Shown: positions 8,401 to 15,556 of the stretch, piece after piece
Position numbering within the stretch: position 1 is the stretch's first letter
How the letters are laid out: each line of letters begins with the position of its first letter
Source: an uncultured Saprospiraceae bacterium
GTDB taxonomy: Bacteria; Bacteroidota; Bacteroidia; Chitinophagales; Saprospiraceae
Assembly: GCA_937921525.1 (NCBI GenBank)
Contig: CAKZUM010000499.1
Location: forward strand, 1 to 17,602
Reading direction: 5' to 3'
DNA: 17,602 nt
Position numbers and translations under genes: made by a program
Notes under the pieces: model-generated
Database searches by the model: none
Told to the model about the DNA's origin: nothing
What the model saw: only the letters and a program-made list of their open reading frames with translations

Positions 8401-8636
8401 TATTTTATATGGACCCTGACCCAAATGGGAAATTAGGGTCAAAGAAAATAAGTATCACATCAAAAGATGCAGACTTAGTGAAAGACCTAATCGTGGAGGT
8501 GTATCAAAAGATTCAAGCGCAAGATTTCTATACAGGATGTGGTAAGCCTAAATGCACTTGGTGTAATTTCGTAAAGCGCAATCAATTAGTTGATTCTTTG
8601 GCGAATGTGGAGATTGATGAGTTGGATGATATGTAA
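5478..8636 (+). CDS. UvrD/Rep-family ATP-dependent helicase fused to a RecB/AddB-like Fe-S nuclease
   Basis: The 1052-residue product is a superfamily-1 DNA helicase with a C-terminal nuclease, probably used in double-strand break or replication-fork processing in the cytoplasm. Helicase motifs in order: Q-motif LNLQQRQAV at 29-37, Walker A AGPGTGKTH at 48-56, Ia LCLTFTDAG at 78-86, TFHSF at 108-112, Walker B DEFQDT at 284-289, III GDDDQSIYEFQGA at 313-325, IV NYRSS at 349-353, V VTAHSAKGLEYD at about 642-653, and VI RRRLFYVAMTRAKEHL at about 693-708. The PD-(D/E)XK nuclease begins near 784 (STFNRYLQCP), with D911 (GTVDK) and D925-x-K927 (DYKTG). C793, C1021, C1026 and C1029 fit the Fe-S staple of AddB/Cas4-like nucleases. 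The start is TTG 5478: an in-frame TGA at 5451 limits extension and no ATG lies near. It follows Uma2 by 10 bp. Confidence 0.93.
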   Translation: MPINSIHLAKEKNQLIENNEAFLKELKRLNLQQRQAVDQIEGPVLVVAGPGTGKTHILSARIGRILMSTDTQANNILCLTFTDAGTHAMRERLLQFIGPEAHKVHIYTFHSFCNKVIQENLELFGIQQLEPLSELERVEIIRKLIDELPLAHPLKRGRRDIYFYEKHLHHLFQMMKKEHWTANYLQERIRLYLEELPSRPEFIYKVKSGRYKKGDIKEGKLQLVKEKMERLWEAAVLFERYTTLLHQHRRYDYEDMILWVVKEFGRYEKLLRYYQEQYLYLMVDEFQDTSGAQNAILQLLIQYWENPNIFIVGDDDQSIYEFQGARLKNILDFHEQYKNHIELVFLKNNYRSSQAILDASKVLIDQNQKRIASELNIDKTILASNPEQQKTKVVPIIRVYPNRIQEETDILLTIKKLQEEGMPLNEMAIIYARHRQARTLIDLLEKQKVPYQTKRRVNILDLPLIQNLRLVLEYIHLEYNNIYKGEHLLFQILNLNFLETIPADLIKVSRYIAQQKEAVLWRDVIADEAILSSLKLENKEPFQRFSQLSTAIIYEYRNLPLITILERIINRSGLLRYLLSQAEKSWYLQVLNTFLNFVKVEIDRKPRMKLKGLLEVLQKMDANRITIAIEKTVEVEDGVHLVTAHSAKGLEYDCVFILDGVKDYWEPGKKSPFQFALPDTLTYSGEEDALEARRRLFYVAMTRAKEHLYISYSQTNNVNKPLQQTQFIDEIIAGYDIAVEEREVDAKYLVNSLETLLLETEAPAIAPLEKALVTDLLKDFKLSVSTFNRYLQCPLTFYYESVLKIPSINSEAAAYGTAMHYALMVLFEKMRRSETKQFPALKHVLGYFNTEMKRQIGYFTEQEYERRLELGRANLTTIYNEYLPLWHKETKAELSIRNTTIAGVPVVGTVDKIEYFKDHKAHIVDYKTGSHIGSKLSKPTKQNQHGGHYWRQLVFYKLLVESQQLEQTIVKSGEIFYMDPDPNGKLGSKKISITSKDADLVKDLIVEVYQKIQAQDFYTGCGKPKCTWCNFVKRNQLVDSLANVEIDELDDM

Positions 8637-8650
8637 CTTGGAGAGTAAAT

Positions 8651-8749
8651 ATGATAGAAGGACTGAATGCTAAACTACATTTATCTTCTATTGACTGTGA
8701 AATAGAGATGGCAGATATTTATTATTTGATAGAAGGCGTAAAGGAATAA
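8651..8749 (+). CDS. Possible small ORF of 32 residues after the helicase gene
   Basis: ATG 8651 to TAA 8747-8749 encodes a 32-residue acidic peptide beginning MIEGLNAKLHLSS and ending YYLIEGVKE. A GGAG sequence lies at 8640-8643 with a spacing suitable for a ribosome binding site, which is stronger than at most starts here, and the ORF begins 14 bases after the helicase stop. There is no recognisable domain. It could be a real small protein, the remnant of a larger gene, or chance. It is followed at once by the terminator at 8771, so it would be the last gene of the Uma2-helicase unit. Confidence 0.4.
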   Translation: MIEGLNAKLHLSSIDCEIEMADIYYLIEGVKE

Positions 8750-8770
8750 ATATTCTAAAATAAGCCAATA

Positions 8771-8810
8771 AAAAAAGTGTTGGACTCGATGTGAATCCAA
8801 CACTTTTTTT
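8771..8810. terminator. Bidirectional intrinsic terminator
   Basis: AAAAAAGTGTTGGA (8771-8784) pairs perfectly with TCCAACACTTTTTT (8796-8809) around an 11-base loop, giving a stem flanked by A-run and T-run so that it works on both strands. It lies between convergent genes: the rightward helicase unit and the leftward E2o gene, whose stop is at 8829. Confidence 0.92.
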
Positions 8811-8828
8811 ACAAATAAATCGCTCGTT

Positions 8829-10400
8829 CTACAAATCTAACAATAAAGAAGTAGGATCTTCCAACAATTCCTTCACCTTCACTAAGAACGTAACCGAAGA
8901 CTTTCCGTCAATTACTCGGTGGTCATAAGATAAGGCTAAATACATCATTGGTCGAATAACAACCTCTCCATCTACCGCTACTGGACGTTGGATAATATTG
9001 TGCATACCCAATATAGCAGATTGTGGCGCATTCAAAATTGGCGTACTCATCATAGAGCCAAAAACACCACCATTAGTAATGGCAAACGTTCCCCCCTTCA
9101 TTTCATCAATTGTGAGCTTACCACTTCTTGCTTTCTTAGCTAATTCTTTTAACTTTAATTCTATCTCATGGAATTTCAAAGACTCTATATTCTTAATAGG
9201 AGGTACTACCAATCCAGTATCAGTTGAGATAGCAAAAGAAATATCTACGAAATCATGGAAGATCAAATGATCTCCATCTATATGCGCATTTACAGCAGGT
9301 ATCTCCATTAGGGCTTTGGCACAAGCCTTAGCGAATAAAGACATAAATCCAAGCTTTACACCATATTTAGCCACAAACTGCTCTTGGTATTGCTTTCGTA
9401 ATTTCATGACAGCCGATAAATCTACCTCATTAAAAGTAGTTAGCATAGCTGTATTCTGCGTAACAGACACCAATCTTTTAGAGATAGTTCGACGCATTCT
9501 GCTCATCTTCTCTCGTCTCGTTTCTCTACTAAAACTAGTATTTCCTCCTAAAAGTGCATTAGCTACTGCTGCATTAGTTTCACTTGATTTAGCTGCGGGT
9601 GCTGGTGTGGCTGATTTATTGGCAACGGCTTGTTGTGCGTCTGCCTTTGTAATACGTCCACCTTTTCCATTTCCAGTTACAGAAGATGCGGCTACATTTC
9701 CTTCTCTTAATATTTTAGCTGCTGCGGGAGACGGATGTCCAGAGGCACCACCACTAGCCGTAGTGCTTGCTGTCACAGGTGCTGCTGCCGTTTGCTTGGC
9801 AGCGCCATTGCTTACAGCTGCACTCGTATCTATTTTAGCGACTAAACTACCAATAGCTAAGTCCTCTCCTTCTGCTGCTACCCAAGTTAATTTTCCAGAT
9901 GCTTCCGCTGGAAATTCAAGTGTGGCTTTATCAGATTCAAATTCACATATAGGTTCATCTCTGTTGACATGTTCTCCATTACCAACTAACCACTTAGACA
10001 AGGTAACTTCTGTTACCGATTCTCCAATTGTGGGAACAAACATTTCAATGGTGCCTCCTCCATTAGAAGTTGCTGCAGCTGGAGTAGGGGTTTCCTTTAC
10101 TGGAGCGGCTGCTTTTTCTGTTGGTGCAGGTGCAGGAGTTGAACTCGTAGTGCCTGCGGAGACACTAGTATCTATTTTGGCGACTACCGCACCTATTGCC
10201 AAGTCATCGCCTTCGGCAGCAACCCAAACCAATTTACCAGCCGCTTCTGCTGGAAATTCTAGGGTGGCTTTATCAGATTCAAATTCGCAAATTGGATCAT
10301 CCAAATTTACATAATCGCCATTACCTATTAACCATTTAGATAAGGTTACTTCGGTAACAGATTCTCCAATTGCAGGTACTTTTAATTCAACTAAACTCAT
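8829..10400 (-). CDS. sucB: Dihydrolipoyllysine-residue succinyltransferase (E2 of 2-oxoglutarate dehydrogenase), two lipoyl domains
   Basis: This is the core subunit of the 2-oxoglutarate dehydrogenase complex; it transfers the succinyl group from lipoamide to CoA in the TCA cycle. The 523 residues comprise lipoyl domain 1 (about 3-79, lipoyl Lys K44 in ESDKA), an Ala/Pro/Thr linker, lipoyl domain 2 (about 118-193, K158 in ESDKA), a second linker, the E3/E1-binding domain (about 222-260, HPSPAAAKILRE...GRITKADAQQA) and the acyltransferase domain (about 295-523). The latter ends with LSYDHRVIDGKSSVTFLVKV, where H494 and D498 are the expected catalytic residues. The LLLDL end and DHRVIDG context favour succinyltransferase over acetyltransferase. 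Most E2o proteins have one lipoyl domain; here the two differ at 11 of 72 aligned positions. No E1 (sucA) is in the window. The ATG complement at 10398-10400 gives the standard MSLVELKVPAIGES start. Confidence 0.94.
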   Translation of the reverse strand: MSLVELKVPAIGESVTEVTLSKWLIGNGDYVNLDDPICEFESDKATLEFPAEAAGKLVWVAAEGDDLAIGAVVAKIDTSVSAGTTSSTPAPAPTEKAAAPVKETPTPAAATSNGGGTIEMFVPTIGESVTEVTLSKWLVGNGEHVNRDEPICEFESDKATLEFPAEASGKLTWVAAEGEDLAIGSLVAKIDTSAAVSNGAAKQTAAAPVTASTTASGGASGHPSPAAAKILREGNVAASSVTGNGKGGRITKADAQQAVANKSATPAPAAKSSETNAAVANALLGGNTSFSRETRREKMSRMRRTISKRLVSVTQNTAMLTTFNEVDLSAVMKLRKQYQEQFVAKYGVKLGFMSLFAKACAKALMEIPAVNAHIDGDHLIFHDFVDISFAISTDTGLVVPPIKNIESLKFHEIELKLKELAKKARSGKLTIDEMKGGTFAITNGGVFGSMMSTPILNAPQSAILGMHNIIQRPVAVDGEVVIRPMMYLALSYDHRVIDGKSSVTFLVKVKELLEDPTSLLLDL

Positions 10401-10441
10401 TCTATAAAAATATAAAGATGAACGAATATTATTTTTTTTGA

Positions 10442-10449
10442 CAAATATA
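10442..10449 (-). promoter_or_regulatory. Candidate Bacteroidota -7 promoter box for the E2o gene
   Basis: CAAATATA on the + strand reads TATATTTG on the - strand, matching TAnnTTTG. It lies about 42 bases upstream of the E2o start codon in a plausible position. No clear -33 TTTG element is visible at normal spacing. Confidence 0.4.
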
Positions 10450-10574
10450 AGTCTAAAATAGTAAAAGAGTAGGGTCTCTTTAATGATTCAGTAAACCTAC
10501 CAATTTTTTACCTCCAAATTAGAGGCTTGTTGCTTATGGGAGGCTCTTTTTAATTAATTGTCTATTGTACTAAA

Positions 10575-10606
10575 CAAAAAGAACCCTCTTGCATCGCAAG
10601 AAGGTT
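10575..10606 (-). terminator. Intrinsic terminator for the 1286-residue surface protein gene
   Basis: On the - strand GAACCTTCTTGC pairs with GCAAGAGGGTTC (one mismatch, three-base loop) and is followed by TTTTTGTTT. On the + strand this is the A-run 10576-10580 followed by the stem 10581-10606. It lies about 70 bp after the stop codon of the leftward gene 10675-14535. The remaining gap up to the E2o gene (10450-10570) also contains CCTCC/GGAGG words around 10511-10544 but no convincing second stem. Confidence 0.8.
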
Positions 10607-10674
10607 CGTAGAATGTTTTCTATTTATAAAGCTATTATACTATATATTTGGTTTTAAGATCACTTTAGATGGAA

Positions 10675-13600
10675 CTACTTGGTTCCTATCAATATTTGTT
10701 CTTGTTTACGAATGAATACTAAACCAATATTTAATATTAGTAAGCCAAAGATCATTAATCCCCATTGACTCATTGTTGGTATTGGTGTTTCATTCCAAAT
10801 ATTTACTGCTACTTGTGCAGACGCAGTACATCCAGCTTGGTCTGTGGATGTTATAGTGTATATGGTCGTTTCTGTTGGACTTAAGCATAAGTTACTTCCA
10901 CTCTGACTAACGCCGTTAGAAGGACTAACTGAATAGCTCGTCGTTCCAGATACTGTAATACAAGCTTGTTCGCCTGCATAAATATCTTTTTCTGTTTCAG
11001 AAAGATTGACTGCACATGGCTCATTCCAAATTCTTACTGTTATCTGTACTTGATCAGAACATCCCGGGTCGCTGGAAGTAATCGTGTAAATGGTATTTTC
11101 TGTTGGGCTTAAGCATAAGCTACTGCCATTTTTAACTACACCGTTATTTGGAGAAACAACATAGTTAACTGCGTCAGCTATCGTTACACAAATTTCTTCT
11201 CCTTCGTAAATATCTGCTTCTGTAATATCCATACTGATACCGCATTCAGGAGTTGGGGTTGGATCAGGAACGGGAGTTGGATCTTGAGTTACTACAGCAT
11301 CAGCCACTATGAAACCTGCATCAATAGTAGGAATATCATCTCCTGGATTTACAGGAAATAAATCGGTCATACTGGTTAACGGATCATTATCTGAATCATC
11401 TCCACCATCATCATCTGAGGTGCCAGACTGCTGCGTAGGCTCAAATCCACTAGGGGTATTAAACATTACTTTGTATAAACCATTAGGCTCAATGATGGTA
11501 AAGCTATATCTACCATCTTCATCAGTCATAGTAGTTTGTAAAGTATTGCCAGCGGCATCTTGAAGTTTTACAGTGACATTTGGAATACCAGGTTCTCCAT
11601 TATCTTGAACCCCATCTTTATCCAAATCTTCAAAAACGAAGTCCCCTACTTGAGCGGGGATTGGCGTAGGGATAATGAAACCTGCATCAACAATCATTAT
11701 TCTATCACCAGGTTGTACAACAAATAAATCAGTCATACTTGTCAGTGGATCATTATCAGAATCAGTAGCCCCTTCATCTGAAGCATTACCCGTTTGTTGA
11801 GTAGGTTCGAAACCAATTGGAGTCGTAAACATTATTTGATACCTACCATTCGGGTCTTCAATAGTAAAGCTATATTTTCCATCTTCATCTGTAGTCATCG
11901 TTTGTAAGGTAACACCTGCCTCATTTAAAAGCTTTACTAGCACATTAGGAATGCCAGGTTCTTCATTATCTTGAACCCCATTTTTATTCAAATCTTCAAA
12001 AACGAAGTCCCCCACCTGAGCAGGGATTGGTGCAGGAACAATAAAACCTGCATCAACAGTAGGAATGCTATCACCAGGTTGTACAACAAATAAATCAGTC
12101 ATGCCTGTCGCTGGATCATTATCAGAATCATTTACGCCACCCTCTGGAGCACTACCAGTTTGTTGGGTCGGCTCAAAATCAGCAGGGGTATTAAACATAA
12201 TTTTATAAAAGCCATCTGGAGAAAGGATAATAAAATTGTATCTACCATCATCATCTGTAGTCGTTGTTTGCAAGGTAATACCGTCTTCATTTTGAAGCTT
12301 CACTATTACATTCGGAATACCAGGTTCTCCATTATCTTGAATGCCATCCTTATCCAAATCTTCAAAAACAAAATCTCCTACTTGAGCAGGAATAGGATCA
12401 GGAATAAAAAATCCAGCATCAATAGTAGTGATATTATCTCCAGGACTTATAGAGAAGAGATCCGTCATATTCATCTGAGGGTCATTATCCGAATCGTTTG
12501 CAATACCATCAACTGCATCACCAGATTGTGGAGTCGGTTCAAAACCAGCAGGGGTATTAAACATGATTTTGTACATTCCGTCAGGGGCTACTACTGTGAA
12601 ATTGTAGTTACCATTTTCATCAGTAGTCATCGTCTGTAGGGTATTTCCCATCGGATCTTGTAGCTTTACGGTCACATTCGGAATACCAGGTTCCCCATCA
12701 TCCTGAATACCATCTTTATCTAAATCTTGGAAAACAAAATCTCCTACTTGAGCAGGAACGACTACAGGATCTAGTCCTGGAGGAGGAGGAGGGGTATTGA
12801 CATTGATCGTTAATTCTGCTGTATGTGTACAATCATAATTAGCAATATCATTCCATAAAATAGTATAAGTCGTAGATTGAGATGGAGAAAAACAAACTTC
12901 TTCACAATCTATACAACTAACTCCTACAGTAGGAGAGAAGCTATACAAATTAGCATTTTCGATTGGCATACAAAATTCATTGCCCATCATGATAGTCGTT
13001 TGAGTCGTTGGCAATGAAATCTCTTTACATGCTCCTAAAATGGTTCCTAAAACAACATCACAATTATCGTTACTTGAGCCATTATTTACCGCCATACAAG
13101 AAGTAAACCCTTCTGAGTCAATGGAGGCTTGATTAGGTGCGATGTATCCATAGGGAGGGGTAGTTCTTATAATATAATTTCCATCAGCTAAACCGTAAAA
13201 ATTATATTGTCCATTTTCGTCTGTAGTAATAGTAGTAATTGCATTCTCCTTATCACCACAGTTATAAAGTGTAATAAATACACCTTCCATAGGAACGTCT
13301 AGCGCATCTTTATTTCCATCTCTATTCACATCTTCATGGATACAACCGCTAATAGAACCTAAAGGAATACATGGAGAAGGATTTGTACAAATGGCTTCAT
13401 CCCCAGCATGCTCTGTAATTAATACTCTAAAGAAACTAGTCGCTGTTAAGTCTGTTGGGGAGTAACTAGCTGCAGTAGCATTAGGGATATTCGTAAATCC
13501 TTCTTCACAACTACTCGTACTAACTTGCCATTGATAGGTAAGCGTTCTATTATCGTTGACGATAGTAGAGGCAGTCAAAAGACTAAATGGATAAGTATCA

Positions 13601-14535
13601 TCTTGAACAGATACATCAATATCAGACATCGAGCATTCTACTGCATCGAAAGTCATTCCTGTAAGGAAGGACATTAGTTGATTATAAGAATCAAAATCAT
13701 GCAATCCATCTGGATCATTTTCTAAACCAAAGCCTGGATCATTATATTCAAAAATAATTTGTTTACCGATATTATTAGCATTATAGATACTAATATTTCC
13801 AGAGGCGTCATCGCCAGGAATTCGACCATCATCTTGTATATCAATACGTTGATTATTATTGGCATCTGGAAAATTTGCATAGAATCTATCTGTATCAGCT
13901 TGCTGAATCATCTTTGGATCAGGGATGATGTACTCATTGCTACCAGCTCCAGAAATCACCGTAATCTGATCTATGTAAGAATACCGACAACCATAATTAT
14001 TTAAGTCACCAACACCTTCACAAGTAGAGCCTTGTCCGCCTATAAAGTTGTAGTCCATATCCCCAAGCGTATACCTTATATTTTCTAAACTTATGTTGTT
14101 ATCAAATTCTAAGGTAAAACGCATCTTAGAGCTTGGATCTCTGAGATAAGTGTATTGACCATCTGCGTTTTGATCTCTTCCTTTGAAGGCATAACAAAGC
14201 GCTATATCTCCACCACAAAGCCCCCGGGAAACCTTGTCTGTATCAAATTTTGAGACGCCCATTTCAGCATTTGCCAGATTATCTCTCGTTAGAAAGTTAA
14301 TAGGGCTTGCTCCATCGGGACCACCACTAATAGTCAATGTAATTTTGTAATTAAATCCAGCATCTAACCTACTAGCGTCATTAGTTAGTACATTTCCTGT
14401 CACCTCGACTAATTGGTCACTAATAAAATTAATGACAGGTTCATCTTTCTCGAAGTCAATGATGTAGGCTGGTTCCATAGCATTAGCTATAGCATACAGC
14501 ACCAAAAAACAGAGCATTAAAAAGTTTCTTTTCAT
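10675..14535 (-). CDS. Large exported surface protein with SdrD_B-like repeats and IPTL-CTERM-type sorting signal
   Basis: The 1286-residue product is a predicted cell-surface or exported protein. Domains in order: signal peptide 1-19 (FLMLCFLVLYAIANA); an unrecognised N-terminal domain at about 24-296 (starts YIIDFEKDEP, ends FLTGMTF) with an Asp/Asn-rich EF-hand-like loop at 224-236; an Ig-like stretch at about 300-393; a divergent SdrD_B-like domain at about 397-500 (HEDVNRDGNKDALDVP); a Cys-containing domain at about 505-580; a PPPPP linker; four SdrD_B-like units of 122 residues each at 594-1081 (VGDFVFEDLDKDGIQDNGEPG); a Pro/Thr hinge; and two related Cys-containing domains at 1098-1173 and 1174-1250. 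The C-terminus is PTMSQWG at 1253-1259, then a hydrophobic helix, then basic residues (RKQEQ). This matches the IPTL-CTERM sorting signal, not the T9SS type. SdrD_B units usually act as Ca-binding stalks; the ligand is unknown. A 433-residue paralogue lies just upstream. Confidence 0.9.
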   Translation of the reverse strand: MKRNFLMLCFLVLYAIANAMEPAYIIDFEKDEPVINFISDQLVEVTGNVLTNDASRLDAGFNYKITLTISGGPDGASPINFLTRDNLANAEMGVSKFDTDKVSRGLCGGDIALCYAFKGRDQNADGQYTYLRDPSSKMRFTLEFDNNISLENIRYTLGDMDYNFIGGQGSTCEGVGDLNNYGCRYSYIDQITVISGAGSNEYIIPDPKMIQQADTDRFYANFPDANNNQRIDIQDDGRIPGDDASGNISIYNANNIGKQIIFEYNDPGFGLENDPDGLHDFDSYNQLMSFLTGMTFDAVECSMSDIDVSVQDDTYPFSLLTASTIVNDNRTLTYQWQVSTSSCEEGFTNIPNATAASYSPTDLTATSFFRVLITEHAGDEAICTNPSPCIPLGSISGCIHEDVNRDGNKDALDVPMEGVFITLYNCGDKENAITTITTDENGQYNFYGLADGNYIIRTTPPYGYIAPNQASIDSEGFTSCMAVNNGSSNDNCDVVLGTILGACKEISLPTTQTTIMMGNEFCMPIENANLYSFSPTVGVSCIDCEEVCFSPSQSTTYTILWNDIANYDCTHTAELTINVNTPPPPPGLDPVVVPAQVGDFVFQDLDKDGIQDDGEPGIPNVTVKLQDPMGNTLQTMTTDENGNYNFTVVAPDGMYKIMFNTPAGFEPTPQSGDAVDGIANDSDNDPQMNMTDLFSISPGDNITTIDAGFFIPDPIPAQVGDFVFEDLDKDGIQDNGEPGIPNVIVKLQNEDGITLQTTTTDDDGRYNFIILSPDGFYKIMFNTPADFEPTQQTGSAPEGGVNDSDNDPATGMTDLFVVQPGDSIPTVDAGFIVPAPIPAQVGDFVFEDLNKNGVQDNEEPGIPNVLVKLLNEAGVTLQTMTTDEDGKYSFTIEDPNGRYQIMFTTPIGFEPTQQTGNASDEGATDSDNDPLTSMTDLFVVQPGDRIMIVDAGFIIPTPIPAQVGDFVFEDLDKDGVQDNGEPGIPNVTVKLQDAAGNTLQTTMTDEDGRYSFTIIEPNGLYKVMFNTPSGFEPTQQSGTSDDDGGDDSDNDPLTSMTDLFPVNPGDDIPTIDAGFIVADAVVTQDPTPVPDPTPTPECGISMDITEADIYEGEEICVTIADAVNYVVSPNNGVVKNGSSLCLSPTENTIYTITSSDPGCSDQVQITVRIWNEPCAVNLSETEKDIYAGEQACITVSGTTSYSVSPSNGVSQSGSNLCLSPTETTIYTITSTDQAGCTASAQVAVNIWNETPIPTMSQWGLMIFGLLILNIGLVFIRKQEQILIGTK
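11293..12756 (-). repeat. Four tandem 366-bp coding repeats (122-residue SdrD_B-like units)
   Basis: Each unit begins with the codons for PAQVGDFVF; in the reading direction they are 12391-12756, 12025-12390, 11659-12024 and 11293-11658. The marker TGAG in the PAQVG codons occurs at 12749, 12383, 12017 and 11651, so all three intervals are exactly 366 bp. The length is fully conserved although many bases differ, so selection or repeated unequal recombination keeps the unit size. Confidence 0.92.
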
Positions 14536-15130
14536 GGTTAATAATTTGCGAGCTTAATTTAGAAGTTGTTTAAAAATGTGCAGTAGTGTGACTACATTCT
14601 TAACCAACTTTTAGTTTGGGTAATGAGATAGACTGTATAATCCTATCTCTAGAATTAAAAAAAAAAATACTTGCTTTGTTGGGGTAGTAAGTTGGAAATG
14701 TAGTCTGTATCTACAATAAAAAGTTTGCTAATCTTGGGGCTTGATTTTTCTAAAGAACTATCCTCTAGAAGTAGATGTATACATATCTACGGCATACGTT
14801 TTACAATAGAACACAATGAAAGGGGTTGAGGGAGTTGTAGTTAAAAAGAGGTGTAGTAGTTAGTATATGGACTCAAATATGACGCAATATAGATTATATA
14901 TTAAAAAATAAATTTCAATTTTTAATCTTATTGTGACAGTATAAAATCAAGAATCAACTTTATCTACCACTTCTACAAAAGAGCATGGTGTATAAATGAA
15001 TAGCATTAATTATTAAACAGTAGTTAGTTGAATGGAATAAGAGATTTTTAGATAAAATATAATGTAACAAAAAAGTGGAGCTGAAAAAGATAATAGGTAG
15101 GTCTGAGGTGCTAGGTTTTTTCATAAAAAA
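14536..15130. other. Non-coding upstream region of the large surface protein gene
   Basis: This AT-rich stretch has no ORF that I can support. It holds A-runs (about 14657-14668), a near-palindrome GTAGATGTATACATATCTAC at 14771-14790, and at 14573-14590 the word AAAATGTGCAGTAGTGTG, which matches 17 of 18 bases of the end of the inverted-repeat element at 15403-15556. A promoter for the leftward gene should lie here, but I find no TAnnTTTG box close to the start codon. Confidence 0.5.
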
Positions 15131-15156
15131 AGCCGACTCGATTGAATCGAGTCGGC
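15124..15156 (-). terminator. Intrinsic terminator, leftward
   Basis: GCCGACTCGAT (15132-15142) and ATCGAGTCGGC (15146-15156) form a perfect GC-rich stem with a three-base loop. On the - strand the stem is followed by TTTTTTTAT (A-run 15124-15131 on the + strand). It is the first strong terminator downstream of the 433-residue gene, about 445 bp after its stop, so it would separate the two paralogous transcripts and leave a long 3' tail. Confidence 0.85.
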
Positions 15157-15247
15157 GAAGAATATTTATTTATATTTTAAAACTAGTTTTTCTTTTCTAA
15201 GAACTACTAGTTTATTTAGTAACAATGAAAGAATAAGTTGCTCATCT

Positions 15248-15280
15248 ACGTTTACTAAACCTCAAAGGTTTAGTAAACGT
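15248..15280. repeat. Perfect 15-bp inverted repeat (hairpin)
   Basis: ACGTTTACTAAACCT (15248-15262) and AGGTTTAGTAAACGT (15266-15280) are perfectly complementary around a three-base loop, CAA. No T-tract follows on either strand, so it is not a normal terminator; it may be a dispersed palindromic repeat or an RNA 3'-end structure of the leftward transcript. Confidence 0.8.
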
Positions 15281-15402
15281 GCGCTTTAAGATGCGGCAGT
15301 TATTATTTAGTCGTTACTTAGTAATATTTATTCTAATCTTTTTGTCTTGCGAAAACAGAGTCTCGATTGTTAACGCTTTATAGGCATTCTCAATTCTCAA
15401 TT

Positions 15403-15556
15403 CACACTACTGGACATTGTTTAGAACAGAGAGCAGAGAAGAGAGAGTAGAGACGTATTTCAATTAGAAAACAACGAAATTTCGTCATTTTTTAAACGAA
15501 ATCTGTCTCTACTCTCTGCTCTCTATTCTCTGCTCTTTAAAATGTCCAGTAGTGTG
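15403..15556. repeat. 154-bp inverted-repeat element with 16-bp perfect ends
   Basis: CACACTACTGGACATT (15403-15418) and AATGTCCAGTAGTGTG (15541-15556) are perfect terminal inverted repeats. Inside, a purine-rich arm (about 15424-15452, words GAGAGCAGAG and GAGAGAGTAGAGAC) faces a pyrimidine-rich arm (about 15507-15537, words GTCTCTACTC and CTCTGCTC). The centre carries a smaller palindrome, ACGAAATTTCGT (15474-15485). There is no ORF. It lies just downstream of the 433-residue gene and is flanked by CAATTCTCAATT-type words on both sides. It resembles a MITE or a large REP-type hairpin. Confidence 0.75.

Noticed and set aside
9316..10314. A 332-codon rightward open frame
   Set aside because: It lies entirely inside the E2o gene on the opposite strand. 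Its Ala/Ser/Leu-rich sequence mirrors the lipoyl domains and linkers of the real gene, and it has no domain of its own.
12160..12639. A 159-codon rightward open frame, with shorter ones at 11309, 13759 and 16213
   Set aside because: They are antisense to the two surface protein genes and arise from their repeated codons; the sense strand has signal peptides, domains and sorting signals.
11293..12756. Regularly spaced DNA repeats as a non-coding array
   Set aside because: The 366-bp period is a multiple of three and codes continuously for SdrD_B-like protein units, so it is a protein repeat.
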